A stretch of DNA of 17,389 bases from Chloroflexia bacterium (GCA_025927935.1 JAICKM010000051.1:1-17389); one strand, 5' to 3'. Positions 1-7,096 are shown, counted from the first letter of the stretch. The notes: generated by a model from the sequence alone, not told the origin. Program-made: numbers and translations.

Positions 1-966
1 CCGCGCGAGCGGTGCGGCCAGCTCGATCGCCAGCGGAATGCCGTCCAACTGGCGACAGATGCCGGCAATCGTGGCGGCGTCTTGCAGATACGTTTGTTGC
101 ACGGGCCGGCCGCCGATGCGCTCCACGAACAATCGCGCCGCAGCAGAGGTGAGCAGTTGCTCCGGATTGTGCTCCAGCGGGTCCGGTAGCCGTAACGGCA
201 GCAGTTGATAGACTGTTTCGCCGGCGATACGCAACTCCTCACGGCTGGTAGCAAGCACGTGCAGGCGCCAGCAGTGCTGCAACAAGTGCTCCGCAACTTC
301 GGCACAGGCTTCCACAAGGTGCTCGCAGTTGTCCAGGATCAACAGCAACTGCTTGTCCGCAAGATACGCCTGCAACAGTTCAAGCGGAGTCCGACCGATC
401 TGCTCAGGGAGTTTGAGGACGCGCATCAGCGCCTGCGCTACCAGCGCGGGCCGCGATAGATCGGCCAGCTGCACCAGCCATACACCGTCCGCAAAGATGT
501 CGACGGTGCTACCTTGCACCAAATAGATGCCGACCTCGACGGCCAGGCGAGTCTTGCCCACACCGCCGGCGCCGCTGAGCGTAACCAGACGGTGACCAGT
601 AATGCGCCGGGCAACGTCGGCCAGTTCATCGCTGCGTCCAATGAAGCTGGTCAGCGGCGCGGGCAGGTTGTGAGTTGGCGCGGCGGCGACTGCTGTCACC
701 GTGTTGAGCACATCCGGCAGCGCCGGACCGGCAGAGCTGCGCGCCGCCAGCTCGAAATCGCCGCGCTGCTGCACGGAGAGGCTGAGTGCGGCAGCAAGTC
801 GTTCGACGGTGCCGCTGTGCGGCCGCAGCTTTGCGCTGCGCTCGAGATCGCGAACGGCGCGCTCGCTGATCCCGGCGCGCTCGGCTAGCTGGTCCTGAGT
901 CAACCCTGCCGCCCGGCGATAATAGCGTAGCAGGTCACCGAATGACTGAGCTTCTACATTGCTCAT
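1..966 (-). CDS. XRE-family HTH plus NB-ARC ATPase transcriptional regulator (AfsR/LuxR-like), 3' end outside the window
   Basis: The minus frame is open for 322 codons from ATG at 966 to base 1, so the C-terminus lies beyond the window. AGGGGGAG sits just upstream of the ATG. Residues about 8-62 form a Cro/C1-type helix-turn-helix (GLTQDQLAERAGISERAVRD). An NB-ARC/AAA-like ATPase follows, with Walker A GAGGVGKT at 132-139, Walker B LLLILDN at about 207-213, an ATSREELRIAGE sensor-like stretch near 239-250 and a GIPLAIELAA (GLPL-type) motif at 309-318. In this family the missing part is usually a TPR-like sensor region. Such proteins act as ATP-dependent cytoplasmic switches controlling neighbouring genes. 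It diverges from the redox cluster starting at 1222 and is its likely regulator (inference). The ligand is unknown. Confidence 0.9.
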   Translation of the reverse strand, partial: MSNVEAQSFGDLLRYYRRAAGLTQDQLAERAGISERAVRDLERSAKLRPHSGTVERLAAALSLSVQQRGDFELAARSSAGPALPDVLNTVTAVAAAPTHNLPAPLTSFIGRSDELADVARRITGHRLVTLSGAGGVGKTRLAVEVGIYLVQGSTVDIFADGVWLVQLADLSRPALVAQALMRVLKLPEQIGRTPLELLQAYLADKQLLLILDNCEHLVEACAEVAEHLLQHCWRLHVLATSREELRIAGETVYQLLPLRLPDPLEHNPEQLLTSAAARLFVERIGGRPVQQTYLQDAATIAGICRQLDGIPLAIELAAPLAR

Positions 967-1024
967 CAGACTCCCCCTACTGCCCGGTGAAAAGGTAACA
1001 GAGCTTCGTGAACCTGAGAACCCC

Positions 1025-1033
1025 AGTATAGCA
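1025..1033 (-). promoter_or_regulatory. Candidate extended -10 promoter for the NB-ARC regulator
   Basis: On the minus strand this reads TGCTATACT, an extended -10 element (TGn plus TATACT, 5 of 6 to consensus), about 60 bases upstream of the regulator ATG. No convincing -35 lies at 16-18 bases. A perfect TATAAT on the same strand at 1056-1061 is an alternative. The gap between the divergent genes also holds GTTCCG twice in direct orientation (1050-1055 and 1062-1067), a possible operator half-site pair. No clear promoter for the gene at 1222 was found. Confidence 0.3.
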
Positions 1034-1221
1034 GATCGCAGCGCAGAAAGTTCCGATTATAGTTCCGCTTGCTCACCACTCCACATAACTTCAGCCTGGC
1101 TCGGCCACGCCGGTAATAGACCCAGGCATGTAGTTTAGGCAATGCTGCTGATGCCCGCCGCGCGGAACTCCCCTAGAATTGCAGTGTGGGAATTGTCGCT
1201 AGTAGGGAACAGGAGGATAGC

Positions 1222-2625
1222 ATGTCCGCAGCACTTTTCGAGACGAGATTGGACGAGCAGGCCATAGCGACCTTGCGCGCGCAACTGCGCGGCACTTTGC
1301 TTCAACCCGGCGATGCTCGGTATGACGAAGCGCGCCGCGTCTACAACGGGATGATCGATAAGCGCCCGGCGCTGATCGCGCGCTGCACCGATGTGGCCGA
1401 CGTGATCAGCGCGGTAAATTTCGGGCGCGAAAACGGCCTGACCGTCGCCGTACGCGGTGGCGGGCACAATGGCCCCGGCCTGGGCACTTGCGACGATGGG
1501 CTGGTGATCGACCTTGCGCCCATGAGCGGCGTTCGCGTCGATCCCACGGATAGCACAGTCCGCGTCGCCGGCGGCTGCCTCTGGGGCGATGTCGATCACG
1601 CGACGCATCAGTTTGGCCTGGCGGTGCCGGGCGGCATCTTTGCCAGCACCGGCGTGGGTGGACTGACTCTTGGCGGGGGCACCGGCCACCTGGCGCGCAA
1701 GTACGGCTTAACCATCGACAACCTGCTAAGCGTGGATATGGTGCTCGCGGACGGTAGTTTCGTGACGGCCAGCGCCGACGAGAACAGCGACCTGTTCTGG
1801 GCGGTGCGGGGCGGCGGCGGCAACTTTGGCGTAGTGACCTCGTTCCTGTTCAAAGGCAGCCCCGTGCATACCGTCTACGGCGGGCCGATCTTCTGGCCGC
1901 TGGAGCAGGCCGCCGATCTGTTCCGTGTCTGGCAGGACTTCATGCTCGCCGCGCCCGACGACATCTACGCCTACTTCGCCTTTGCCACGGTGCCGCCGGT
2001 CGCCCCGTTTCCCGAGCAATATCAGTTGCAGAAGATGTGCGCCATAATGTGTTGCTTCACCGGTCCGCTCGAAGAAGGCGCGGCTGCCTTCGCCCCGCTG
2101 CGCGAGTTCAGCCCGCCGGCGATAGACTTCGCCGGCCCCATCCCCTACCCGGCCTTGCAGAGCATGTTCGACCCGTTGTACCCTGCCGGCTTGCAGTGGT
2201 ACTGGCGTGCTGATTTCTTCAAGCACTTCTCCGATGAAGCGATCGAGCAGCACGTCAAGTATGCCGCGCAGTTGCCCACGGCGTATTCGGCGATGCACAT
2301 CTACCCGGTCAATGGTGCGGCGGGACGAGCCGGCAGCCAGGATACAGCCTGGGCCTACCGCGATGCCAATTTCGCACAGGTCATTGTCGCCGTCGATCCT
2401 GATCCGGTGAACAACGCGAGCATGATCGCCTGGGCCAAAGACTACTCGTCTGCCCTGCATCCGTACTCGGCCGGCGGCGCCTACGTGAACATGATCATGG
2501 ACGAAGGCGAGGAACGGGTGAAGGCCGCGTATCGCGACAACTACGCCCGACTCGCGCAGATCAAAGCCGCAGTCGACCCAACCAACTTCTTCCACGTCAA
2601 TCAGAATATCAAGCCGGCCCGGTAA
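1222..2625 (+). CDS. FAD-binding oxidoreductase, PCMH type with BBE C-terminal domain
   Basis: A 467-residue protein, normal length for the berberine-bridge-enzyme-like family, which oxidises alcohols, sugars or natural-product intermediates using covalently bound FAD. The FAD_binding_4 domain spans about residues 48-215. RGGGHN at 78-83 supplies His82, the usual 8-alpha-histidyl-FAD site. Glycine-rich GIFASTGVGGLTLGGG is at 138-153 and RGGGGNFGVV at 196-205. The second covalent site of bicovalent members (Cys in G-x-C-P-x-V-G-V-G-G) is Phe here, so FAD is probably attached only through His. The C-terminal BBE motif (VDPTNFFHVNQNI) is intact. ATG 1222 is chosen over an in-frame ATG at 1186 because AGGAGG lies at 1211-1216, five bases ahead. 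First gene of the rightward cluster. The substrate cannot be read from sequence. Confidence 0.93.
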   Translation: MSAALFETRLDEQAIATLRAQLRGTLLQPGDARYDEARRVYNGMIDKRPALIARCTDVADVISAVNFGRENGLTVAVRGGGHNGPGLGTCDDGLVIDLAPMSGVRVDPTDSTVRVAGGCLWGDVDHATHQFGLAVPGGIFASTGVGGLTLGGGTGHLARKYGLTIDNLLSVDMVLADGSFVTASADENSDLFWAVRGGGGNFGVVTSFLFKGSPVHTVYGGPIFWPLEQAADLFRVWQDFMLAAPDDIYAYFAFATVPPVAPFPEQYQLQKMCAIMCCFTGPLEEGAAAFAPLREFSPPAIDFAGPIPYPALQSMFDPLYPAGLQWYWRADFFKHFSDEAIEQHVKYAAQLPTAYSAMHIYPVNGAAGRAGSQDTAWAYRDANFAQVIVAVDPDPVNNASMIAWAKDYSSALHPYSAGGAYVNMIMDEGEERVKAAYRDNYARLAQIKAAVDPTNFFHVNQNIKPAR

Positions 2626-2672
2626 TTGTGTCTCGGCCTGCAACCACAACACAAAAGGAAAGGAACCATAAC

Positions 2673-3041
2673 ATGGCGCTTGAAATTGTACCTACGGTGT
2701 CGAAAATGGTTGTATTAGACGAAGCGGACGCCATCCGTGGCAAGGCCGGCCCCATCGCCTTTGTCGAGGTCGGCCGCATTGGCGATGTCGTGCTCTCGAT
2801 CAACGTCAACGTGGGTAACGGCGAGTTTGAAGGGGACGTCGACGCGAACGACGTGCAATACCACTACTGTGTGCGCGGCACTATCCAATACCAGTTCAAA
2901 TATGGCGATCAAGAACTGCCGGCCATGGAAGTGCAGTCGGGCGAGATCCTCACCATTCCGGCCGGGATCGCGCTAAAGGGGCGCTGCACGGATGACGCCG
3001 TAGTGCTGGTAATCGAGCGCCGCAAACCCTGGCACGCTTGA
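2673..3041 (+). CDS. Small cupin-like protein
   Basis: A 122-residue single-domain protein. Beta-rich segments around YHYCVRGTIQYQF (63-75) and SGEILTIPAGIALKG (89-103) match the spacing of the two conserved cupin motifs. Motif 1 lacks the usual H-x-H...E metal triad and keeps only His64, so this may bind a ligand rather than work as a metal-dependent dioxygenase; distant resemblance to 3-hydroxyanthranilate dioxygenase-type cupins cannot be excluded. ATG 2673 is preceded by the purine-rich AAAGGAAAGGAACC, better than the upstream in-frame ATG at 2628. It lies 47 bases after the FAD oxidoreductase on the same strand, so they are probably co-transcribed. Confidence 0.7.
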   Translation: MALEIVPTVSKMVVLDEADAIRGKAGPIAFVEVGRIGDVVLSINVNVGNGEFEGDVDANDVQYHYCVRGTIQYQFKYGDQELPAMEVQSGEILTIPAGIALKGRCTDDAVVLVIERRKPWHA

Positions 3042-3132
3042 TCCCAGTGATGACGCTGTTGCGCCACTAAACCTCCCAACACGCGCAAGTTGACGGTTAG
3101 GCCGCCGAAAACAAGAATCCCGGATCCAGATA

Positions 3133-3168
3133 GAGTAAGGAGACGAAGTTGCTACCGGCTCCTTACTC
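3133..3168 (+). repeat. Perfect 10-bp inverted repeat in the cupin-SnoaL gap
   Basis: GAGTAAGGAG at 3133-3142 and its exact reverse complement at 3159-3168 are separated by 16 bases, 68 bases upstream of the SnoaL-like ATG. No T-run follows, so it is not a normal intrinsic terminator. It could be a protein operator, an mRNA-processing hairpin or a decoy, since the left arm contains a Shine-Dalgarno-like AAGGAG. The role is inferred only. Confidence 0.55.
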
Positions 3169-3236
3169 CACGAGCAGATTCAGGAGGTAGTTTGTCAGCA
3201 ATTGTGGCTTCAAACAGGATAAGGAGGGATGTCAAA

Positions 3237-3614
3237 ATGTCGGCCGCAGAAAACAAGGAACTGGTTCGCCGCTACTTCGATGAACGGTGGAACCACGGAA
3301 ACCTGGACATTTGCGATGAACTGCTGGCACCCGGTCAGGATATACAGGGCACCAAAGAAGCGGTGCGATCACTGTACGCCGCGTTTGGCAATATCGAGAT
3401 GACGATGCCCGATCTGCTCGCCGAGGCCGACCAGGTGGCCGTGCACTGGCGATTCTCCGGGACGCACCAGGGCGAATACCTGGGCGTGGCTGCCACCGGG
3501 AAACGGGTAACCTACCAGGGCATGGCTTTGCTGCGTCTCGCGGACGGCAAGATCGTGGATGACGTCGCCTACGCGGACAATCTGGCGATCCTACAACAAC
3601 TCACAGCGGGGTAG
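3237..3614 (+). CDS. SnoaL-like / ester-cyclase (NTF2-fold) protein
   Basis: A 125-residue protein. NKELVRRYFDERWNHGNLD (6-24), AVHWRFSGTHQGEYLGVAATG (68-88) and LRLADGKIVDD (99-109) are the hallmark blocks of SnoaL-type polyketide cyclases and related NTF2-like proteins. Two features differ from catalytic members: the usual F-x-x-H segment after the first helix is shortened to APGQDIQG, and the HWGE-like motif after the DGKI block is replaced by DVAYADN. It may therefore be a binding or non-canonical enzyme. AAGGAGGG at 3221-3228 fixes ATG 3237 and argues against the in-frame ATG at 3090. Only 13 bases separate it from the next gene, indicating one transcript. Confidence 0.85.
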   Translation: MSAAENKELVRRYFDERWNHGNLDICDELLAPGQDIQGTKEAVRSLYAAFGNIEMTMPDLLAEADQVAVHWRFSGTHQGEYLGVAATGKRVTYQGMALLRLADGKIVDDVAYADNLAILQQLTAG

Positions 3615-3627
3615 AGAGGGCCAGGAC

Positions 3628-4050
3628 ATGAGCAAGTTTACTCCCGCCGAAATAGCGTACTTGCGAAGCCAGATGCTGGGGAGGCTCGCCACCGTTGATG
3701 GAAAGGGCGATCTCCATGTAATGCCCGTGAACTATCGCTATAACCCGGAGGCGGACGCGATCGATATCGGCGGGCTTGTCATTAAGGCCACGAAGAAGTA
3801 CCGCGACGCCATCCGCCATGGGCGCGTGGCGTTTGTGGTGGACGATATCCTGCCCCCGGGGCAAGCCCGCCTGCTCGAGATCCGCGGAACGACTCAAGCC
3901 GCGGATGAGGGCGGCAGGGACATCCACCCCGACTTCCAGCCGGACGTCCTGCGGGTGAGGCCCATCTACATTGTCTCCGCCGGGATCAACGAAGCTTTCG
4001 TCGGACCCCGTGAGGGGAAAATCAGCTTTCGAGGCCGGCATGCAGAGTAA
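3628..4050 (+). CDS. PPOX-class F420-dependent oxidoreductase (MSMEG_5819/OxyR-like)
   Basis: A 140-residue split-barrel flavin/deazaflavin reductase. The N-terminal block SQMLGRLATVDGKG (14-27), HVMPVNYRYNP (30-40) and DAIDIGG (43-49), then the basic KATKKYRDA (53-61), resemble the subfamily that includes OxyR, the F420-dependent dehydrotetracycline reductase. The basic stretch would face the cofactor phosphate. The C-terminus ends in a short VGPREGKISFRGRH tail typical of the group. It starts 13 bases after the SnoaL-like stop with a GAGAGG/CAGGA ribosome site. Placing it as F420- rather than FMN-dependent rests on subfamily resemblance and on the neighbouring LLM genes. Substrate unknown. 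Confidence 0.85.
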   Translation: MSKFTPAEIAYLRSQMLGRLATVDGKGDLHVMPVNYRYNPEADAIDIGGLVIKATKKYRDAIRHGRVAFVVDDILPPGQARLLEIRGTTQAADEGGRDIHPDFQPDVLRVRPIYIVSAGINEAFVGPREGKISFRGRHAE

Positions 4051-4145
4051 GATGGCAGCTAATAACGGGCGGGCACGCAACGTTAAATGTGGCGCTGACC
4101 TGTAGCGCCGAGATGCTGCGCAGAGGACCAGGAGGTAGCTGAGGT

Positions 4146-4589
4146 ATGGGACGCATGAGTCCGGAAGAAGTGGAGCGCTTTCTCACGCCGCATGGTAGTT
4201 GCATGCTCGCCTGCCTCGAGCCTGATGGTGGCCCCTATGGCCTCCCGATCGGCTATATCTATGCGGCCGAGTGGTTTTATTTCCGTGGCCGGGAGCGAGC
4301 AGCATGGGCGCTCTAACTCCAGGAGGACTCGCGGGCCAGCCTCTGTGCTGCGGATGATGAGGGGCGGCGCGTACTGGTCAAAGGCAACGCCGAGCTGCTT
4401 GAGGGGCCGGCTGTCTTGCGGCAGAGTCAGACCGGCGCCTTGTGGATAGAGAAGGCGACCCGGGCAGGGTGGCTGGAGGGAGAGCTTACGATGGCCGCTG
4501 AGCCATTCTGGTACTTCCGCGTCCGCACCAGCAGAGTCATAACTTCCAATGGCCCCTGGGCGAAACGCTACAAGCATTACGAGTGGTGA
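4146..4589 (+). pseudogene. Pyridoxamine 5'-phosphate oxidase-family (PPOX) gene interrupted by one in-frame TAA
   Basis: From ATG 4146 the frame encodes MGRMSPEEVERFL and then GGPYGLPIGYIYAAEWFYF, a clear PPOX/NimA-type split-barrel start. A TAA at 4314-4316 falls after 56 codons. The same frame then stays open for 90 further codons with family-like sequence: LQEDSRASLC, VLVKGNAELLEG, LTMAAEPFWYFRV, and a normal ending SNGPWAKRYKHYEW before TGA at 4587-4589. The uninterrupted product would be 147 codons, the expected family length. AGGAGG lies at 4129-4134. No frameshift is needed, only one codon change. The options are a recent nonsense mutation, an assembly or sequencing error, or stop-codon readthrough (the stop is followed by C). 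The product would have joined the F420-type redox set around it. Confidence 0.8.
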
Positions 4590-4631
4590 GCGCGGGGGCC
4601 GAAAGTCTGACCGCCACTACTCATATCAGGC

Positions 4632-4637
4632 AAGGAG
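4632..4637 (+). promoter_or_regulatory. Ribosome binding site fixing the GTG start of the first LLM gene
   Basis: AAGGAG lies seven bases before GTG 4645. Upstream in-frame ATG 4549 lies inside the broken PPOX gene and has no comparable site. TTG 4639 would be only one base from the site. Confidence 0.7.
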
Positions 4638-4644
4638 TTTGCCC

Positions 4645-5571
4645 GTGCGACTAGGCCTCCAGCTATGGCCGTGCTACCCGAGCGAGCACGGCAATCACTT
4701 CGATACTTTGCTCGCGGTGGTGCGCGCCTGCGAGGAAGCCACGCTCGACTCCGTCTGGATGCCCGACCACTTCATGTACCAGGGTGAGCAGCACCGGCAG
4801 AAAGAAATGCCGCTGCTGGAGTGCTTTGTCACGCTGGGAGCGATAGCGGCGGCGACAGAGCGCATCCGTATCGGCCAGTTGGTGGTTGGCGTGCCCTATC
4901 GCAATCCGGCGTTAGTGGCAAAGATGTGTGCCACGCTTGACGTGATCAGCCACGGGCGCAGTATCATCGGCCTGGGCGCCGCCTGGCATGAGGCGGAGTT
5001 TACCGCCTACGACTGGCCGTTTCCGTCAGTGGCGCAACGCATGGAGCTGCTGGAGGATGCAGTGCAGATCGTCGACCGCATGCTCACGCAGCGGCCGGCC
5101 AGCTTCGGCGGCAAGCATTACTCCGTCAAGGATGCTTACAACGACCCCATGCCGGTGCAGCAGCCGCGCCCACCGATCATGATCGGCGGCAGCGGCGAGC
5201 GGATCACCCTGAAGCTCGTTGCCCGCTACGCCGATTACTGCAATCTGTTTGGCAACCCGGCGACGGTAGCCCATCTGTACGATGTATTGCGTGTACACTG
5301 CGACGCCGTAGGCCGCCCGTTCGAGCAGATCACCCGCTGCAACCACGTGAGCATCCTAATCGGCCGCGATGAGGCGGAGTTGGCCGTCAAAAAGGAGCGG
5401 CACCCCGACTTCGACGGTATCGCCGGCACACCTGAAGCGGTTGTGGAACAGTTGCGAGAGTACTCGGTGGCCGGCTCAGAATACGTGACCTTCAATCTGG
5501 CCGATGCCGAGGACATACCAGCGATCCGGCTATTGGGGGACGCGGTGGTGCCCCAGGTGGCGGAGATGTAA
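4645..5571 (+). CDS. LLM-class F420-dependent oxidoreductase (first of three)
   Basis: A 308-residue luciferase-like TIM-barrel enzyme, expected to transfer hydride to or from F420 with a small organic substrate. It starts at GTG, giving MRLGLQLWP, the usual first beta-strand. Family landmarks are VWMPDHF (37-43), TERIRIGQLVVGVPYRNPALVAK (71-93), DVISHGRSIIGLGAAW (99-114) with F420-contact glycines, and PPIMIGGSGE (176-185). It begins 55 bases after the broken PPOX gene and lies 47 bases before a second LLM gene, consistent with one operon. Divergence from that second LLM protein suggests different substrates rather than a recent duplication. Confidence 0.92.
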   Translation: MRLGLQLWPCYPSEHGNHFDTLLAVVRACEEATLDSVWMPDHFMYQGEQHRQKEMPLLECFVTLGAIAAATERIRIGQLVVGVPYRNPALVAKMCATLDVISHGRSIIGLGAAWHEAEFTAYDWPFPSVAQRMELLEDAVQIVDRMLTQRPASFGGKHYSVKDAYNDPMPVQQPRPPIMIGGSGERITLKLVARYADYCNLFGNPATVAHLYDVLRVHCDAVGRPFEQITRCNHVSILIGRDEAELAVKKERHPDFDGIAGTPEAVVEQLREYSVAGSEYVTFNLADAEDIPAIRLLGDAVVPQVAEM

Positions 5572-5618
5572 ATTGCCGGCGCACATCGTGAGAGGCGCGC
5601 CTAACTATGGAGCTAGCA

Positions 5619-6494
5619 ATGCACTTCGGTTTGTACACGCCCTGCTATGGTGAATATGCCGACCCCCGCCGGATGAGCGAACTCGCACGCCAGGCCGAGG
5701 CGGCTGGCTGGGATGGCTTGTTCATCTCGGACCATCTGCAATGGCTCTCGCCGGCACCCCAGGCGGTGGGCGATCCATGGATCCTGCTCGCGGCTATGGC
5801 GATGTCCACCCAACGCATCCGGATCGGCATTCTGGTCACACCCCTGGCGCGGCGGCGTCCCTGGCAAGTGGCGCGCGAGGCGGTGACGCTCGATCACCTG
5901 TCTGGGGGGCGAATGATTCTTGGCGCCGGCATTGGCGGCGATTGGCTGGGGGAGTATAGCGCGTTTGGCGAACCTGCCGACGACGTGCTGCACGCCGAAC
6001 AGCTTGACGAGGGTTTGCAGGTGATCGCGGGCCTGTGGAGCGGAGTGCCCTTTAGCTTCCAGGGGGTACACTACCAGATCCGAGACGTGCAATTCCTGCC
6101 GCCGCCAGTGCAGCAGCCACGTATACCCATCTGGGTCGCGGCAGGCTGGCCACGCGAGCGCCCGATGCGACGCGCAGCGCAGTGGGACGGGGTCGTTCCC
6201 TTCAAACACGGTGGTTTGCTGGTGCCGGATGACTGTCGGGACATGCTTATTAAAATCCGGCAACATCGTAGTGCCGGGGAGACTTTCGACATCGCCTGTT
6301 ATGAGTCCACAGTTACGGAGGGGGACGAGGTAGACACTGATATGATCGGGCAGTTCGCGGAGGCGGGCGTGACCTGGTGGCTCCACGGTTTGGACTTCAA
6401 CCTCAGTACACCGTTTGCCAAAGTGCTTGACCGGGTGGGGCAAGGGCCGCCGCGGATACCCCGGTCCGGTCTGCAAGTGGGCAGGAGGAGTTGA
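5619..6494 (+). CDS. LLM-class F420-dependent oxidoreductase (second)
   Basis: A 291-residue luciferase-like protein, slightly shorter than the first. Landmarks: MHFGLYTPCYGEYADPR (1-17), GWDGLFISDHL (30-40), TQRIRIGILVTPLARRRPW (64-82), LSGGRMILGAGIGGDW (94-109) and QQPRIPIWVAAGWP (165-178). ATG 5619 is preferred over ATG 5607 because GGAG at 5609-5612 is six bases ahead and the protein then begins directly at the first barrel strand; the longer form would add four residues. It is the last gene of the cluster, followed by a mobile-element insertion and no obvious terminator. Confidence 0.9.
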   Translation: MHFGLYTPCYGEYADPRRMSELARQAEAAGWDGLFISDHLQWLSPAPQAVGDPWILLAAMAMSTQRIRIGILVTPLARRRPWQVAREAVTLDHLSGGRMILGAGIGGDWLGEYSAFGEPADDVLHAEQLDEGLQVIAGLWSGVPFSFQGVHYQIRDVQFLPPPVQQPRIPIWVAAGWPRERPMRRAAQWDGVVPFKHGGLLVPDDCRDMLIKIRQHRSAGETFDIACYESTVTEGDEVDTDMIGQFAEAGVTWWLHGLDFNLSTPFAKVLDRVGQGPPRIPRSGLQVGRRS

Positions 6495-6570
6495 AGCAGA
6501 AAAAAGGCCTAACATGCAATAGCAGCCGAACTGGGAAATCCTGGAGAGCTTGGGGTCGCAAAAAGGAAGG

Positions 6571-6742
6571 CAGCTTGTTGAAAAACTCCCAAGGGGCCGT
6601 TCCCGACGGGTCAGAGACCACTCCGCGCAGCCCAAATTTCGCCATTTTCGGGCTTTGGACGCCGGTGAACCGCATGAAGATGGGTCCAAGTGGGGCTGCC
6701 GAGGCAGTGCGGTGTAGGTCGCAAGGGTTTTTCAACATGCTG
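6571..6742. mobile_element. 172-bp MITE-like non-autonomous element with TIRs and 5-bp target duplication
   Basis: The left end CAGCTTGTTGAAAAAC (6571-6586) matches the reverse complement of the right end (6727-6742, CAGCATGTTGAAAAAC) at 15 of 16 positions. GAAGG occurs directly outside both ends (6566-6570 and 6743-6747), a target-site duplication. The 172-bp interior has no transposase and only chance frames. This is the structure of a miniature inverted-repeat element mobilised in trans by a related insertion sequence. The IS family cannot be fixed from sequence alone; a 5-6 bp duplication would suit, for example, the IS1634 group (inference). It sits in the gap between the F420 cluster and the E1 gene and disrupts no recognisable gene. 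Confidence 0.8.
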
Positions 6743-6951
6743 GAAGGTTTTTGGAACACCAGATGCGCGGAGAACCACCCGGCGCGCATAAACAGAATGG
6801 TTCTACTACAATGGTACAATGAGTATGATCAGCGCGCTACTATAAAACTCTACTACGGTCTATAGTGTAAGTCTTAGTTTTTCCCGTTCCGTGTTTCTAG
6901 GCCGTATATGGTGCGCGTGCCGGATCGTTGCAATATACAGGGGACAAATTC

Positions 6952-6995
6952 TTGCCGCCCGCCACGACCCGGTGGCCTGCGCCGCCGGGCGGCAA
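6952..6995. repeat. Perfect 10-bp inverted repeat with nested alternative hairpin
   Basis: TTGCCGCCCG (6952-6961) and its exact reverse complement (6986-6995) enclose 24 bases. Inside, GCCAC (6961-6965) can pair with GTGGC (6972-6976), sharing one base with the outer arm. No T-run follows on either strand. It lies just upstream of the promoter candidate for the E1 gene, so an operator or a 3'-end structure is possible. Confidence 0.5.
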
Positions 6996-6996
6996 C

Positions 6997-7025
6997 TACA
7001 CAACGAACCGCGCTTCTGGTATGAT
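6997..7025 (+). promoter_or_regulatory. Candidate promoter for the fused E1 gene
   Basis: TACACA (4 of 6) is followed after 17 bases by TATGAT (5 of 6) with an extended -10 TG one base upstream. The 12-mer TTCTGGTATGAT ending here recurs in the promoter at 16955-16984. It predicts a leader of about 65 bases before ATG 7097. Confidence 0.4.
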
Positions 7026-7036
7026 TAAGAGGACGG

Positions 7037-7056
7037 GGCGCTCGCTGTTGAGCGCC
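7037..7056 (+). repeat. 7-bp hairpin in the E1 leader
   Basis: GGCGCTC and GAGCGCC enclose a six-base loop, just after the predicted transcription start and 40 bases before ATG 7097. No T-run follows. A leader-stabilising or regulatory role is possible but unproven. Confidence 0.4.
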
Positions 7057-7096
7057 GTGAACACCGGCCTTATTCAATGACAGAATAGGAAGACAT

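Larger units (their letters stand above)
6495..7096. other. 602-base gap with MITE, hairpins and promoter
   Basis: No credible gene lies here. The long plus frame through 6491-6865 has no ribosome site and runs through the MITE. The gap contains, in order, the MITE (6571-6742), an AT-rich stretch around 6800-6870, nested inverted repeats (6952-6995), a promoter candidate (6997-7025) and a leader hairpin (7037-7056). Confidence 0.6.

Noticed and set aside
514..888. Plus-strand open frames across the first 900 bases
   Set aside because: They lie antisense to the continuous HTH/NB-ARC frame with recognisable Walker motifs, and they have no family-like sequence.
1726..2652. 308-residue minus-strand frame
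   Set aside because: Antisense shadow of the FAD oxidoreductase; Arg/Val/Gly-rich with no motif.
4083..4089. GTTAAAT resembling an integron attC core (GTTRRRY)
   Set aside because: No matching RYYYAAC partner or paired L/R boxes within the expected distance, and no integrase nearby.
5613..6689. 358-residue minus-strand frame
   Set aside because: Antisense to the second LLM gene and running into the MITE; low-complexity composition without family match.
6491..6865. 124-residue plus-strand frame after the second LLM gene
   Set aside because: It has no ribosome site, spans the whole MITE and both target duplications, and encodes no recognisable domain.
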